DNA of 14,251 nucleotides, from the NCBI GenBank assembly GCA_964508055.1, contig CAZDRI010000034.1:1-14251 (forward strand). The letters run 5' to 3'. A model generated the notes under the pieces. The model was given only the letters and a program-made list of their open reading frames with translations. It did not search any database and was not told the origin of the DNA. The stretch is from CAZDRI01 sp964508055 (GTDB lineage Bacteria; Pseudomonadota; Gammaproteobacteria; PS1; Pseudothioglobaceae). This document shows positions 14,249 through 14,251 of this stretch, one piece after another; the stretch's first letter is position 1; each line of letters opens with the position of its first letter. The translations under genes and the position numbers were made by a program.

Positions 14249-14251
14249 AGC

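Larger units (their letters stand above)
13890..14251. other. Gene-free region upstream of dnaK
   Basis: This 362-bp stretch runs to the window edge. I find no reading frame worth calling on either strand and no tRNA-like cloverleaf. It contains the dnaK ribosome site and candidate promoter(s) (13890-14025), about 100 bp of plain AT-rich sequence with nothing recognisable, and two tandem palindromic repeats (14125-14248). The expected partner grpE is not here, and whatever gene lies to the right begins beyond the window. Confidence 0.7.

Overview
The window reads as an ordinary, gene-dense stretch of chromosome from a strongly AT-rich (roughly 30 % G+C by eye) Gram-negative bacterium. A low-GC gammaproteobacterium is the best guess. 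DnaK, UvrD (with its C-terminal KWL..YA.LE tail), GlmU and ComM all look gammaproteobacterial, and LptA/B/C prove an LPS-bearing outer membrane. Closeness to marine or symbiotic lineages such as SUP05/Thioglobus is possible, but this is an impression only. I see no phage, transposase, CRISPR, toxin-antitoxin or tRNA/rRNA genes.

Layout. Bases 34-132 (-) hold a 32-codon small gene with a strong Shine-Dalgarno. uvrD (+, 238-2373) converges with, and overlaps by 7 bp, a leftward block of pilD (prepilin peptidase), glmU (UDP-GlcNAc synthesis) and a C-terminally short thiE (thiamine phosphate synthase). thiE is divergent from a rightward, tightly overlapped five-gene operon: lptC-lptA-lptB-tsaD-comM. 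The start codons of thiE and lptC touch (CAT|ATG), so each gene's promoter must lie inside the other's coding region. comM converges with ppk2 (polyphosphate kinase 2). Beyond ppk2, also leftward, are dnaJ and dnaK, each with its own upstream CTTGA-type candidate heat-shock promoter. The right edge is a 362-bp gene-free zone holding the dnaK control region and two tandem copies of a 53-60 bp palindromic repeat.

Functional themes. One is envelope biogenesis: GlmU makes UDP-GlcNAc for lipid A and peptidoglycan, and LptCAB are part of the machine that moves LPS to the cell surface. Another is pilus and DNA handling: PilD processes type IV pilins, and ComM is a branch-migration helicase that promotes integration of transforming DNA, so the pair hints at competence. 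UvrD (repair), TsaD (tRNA t6A), ThiE (vitamin B1), PPK2 (polyP/nucleotide balance) and DnaK/DnaJ (protein folding) are core housekeeping.

I do not see a new multi-gene system. The points most worth a second look are the 32-aa small gene with an embedded hairpin, the zero-spacing divergent thiE/lptC starts with a near-leaderless lptC promoter, the short ThiE separated from glmU by one in-frame stop, an isoleucine in the conserved GGxTR loop of DnaK, and the covarying tandem repeats upstream of dnaK.
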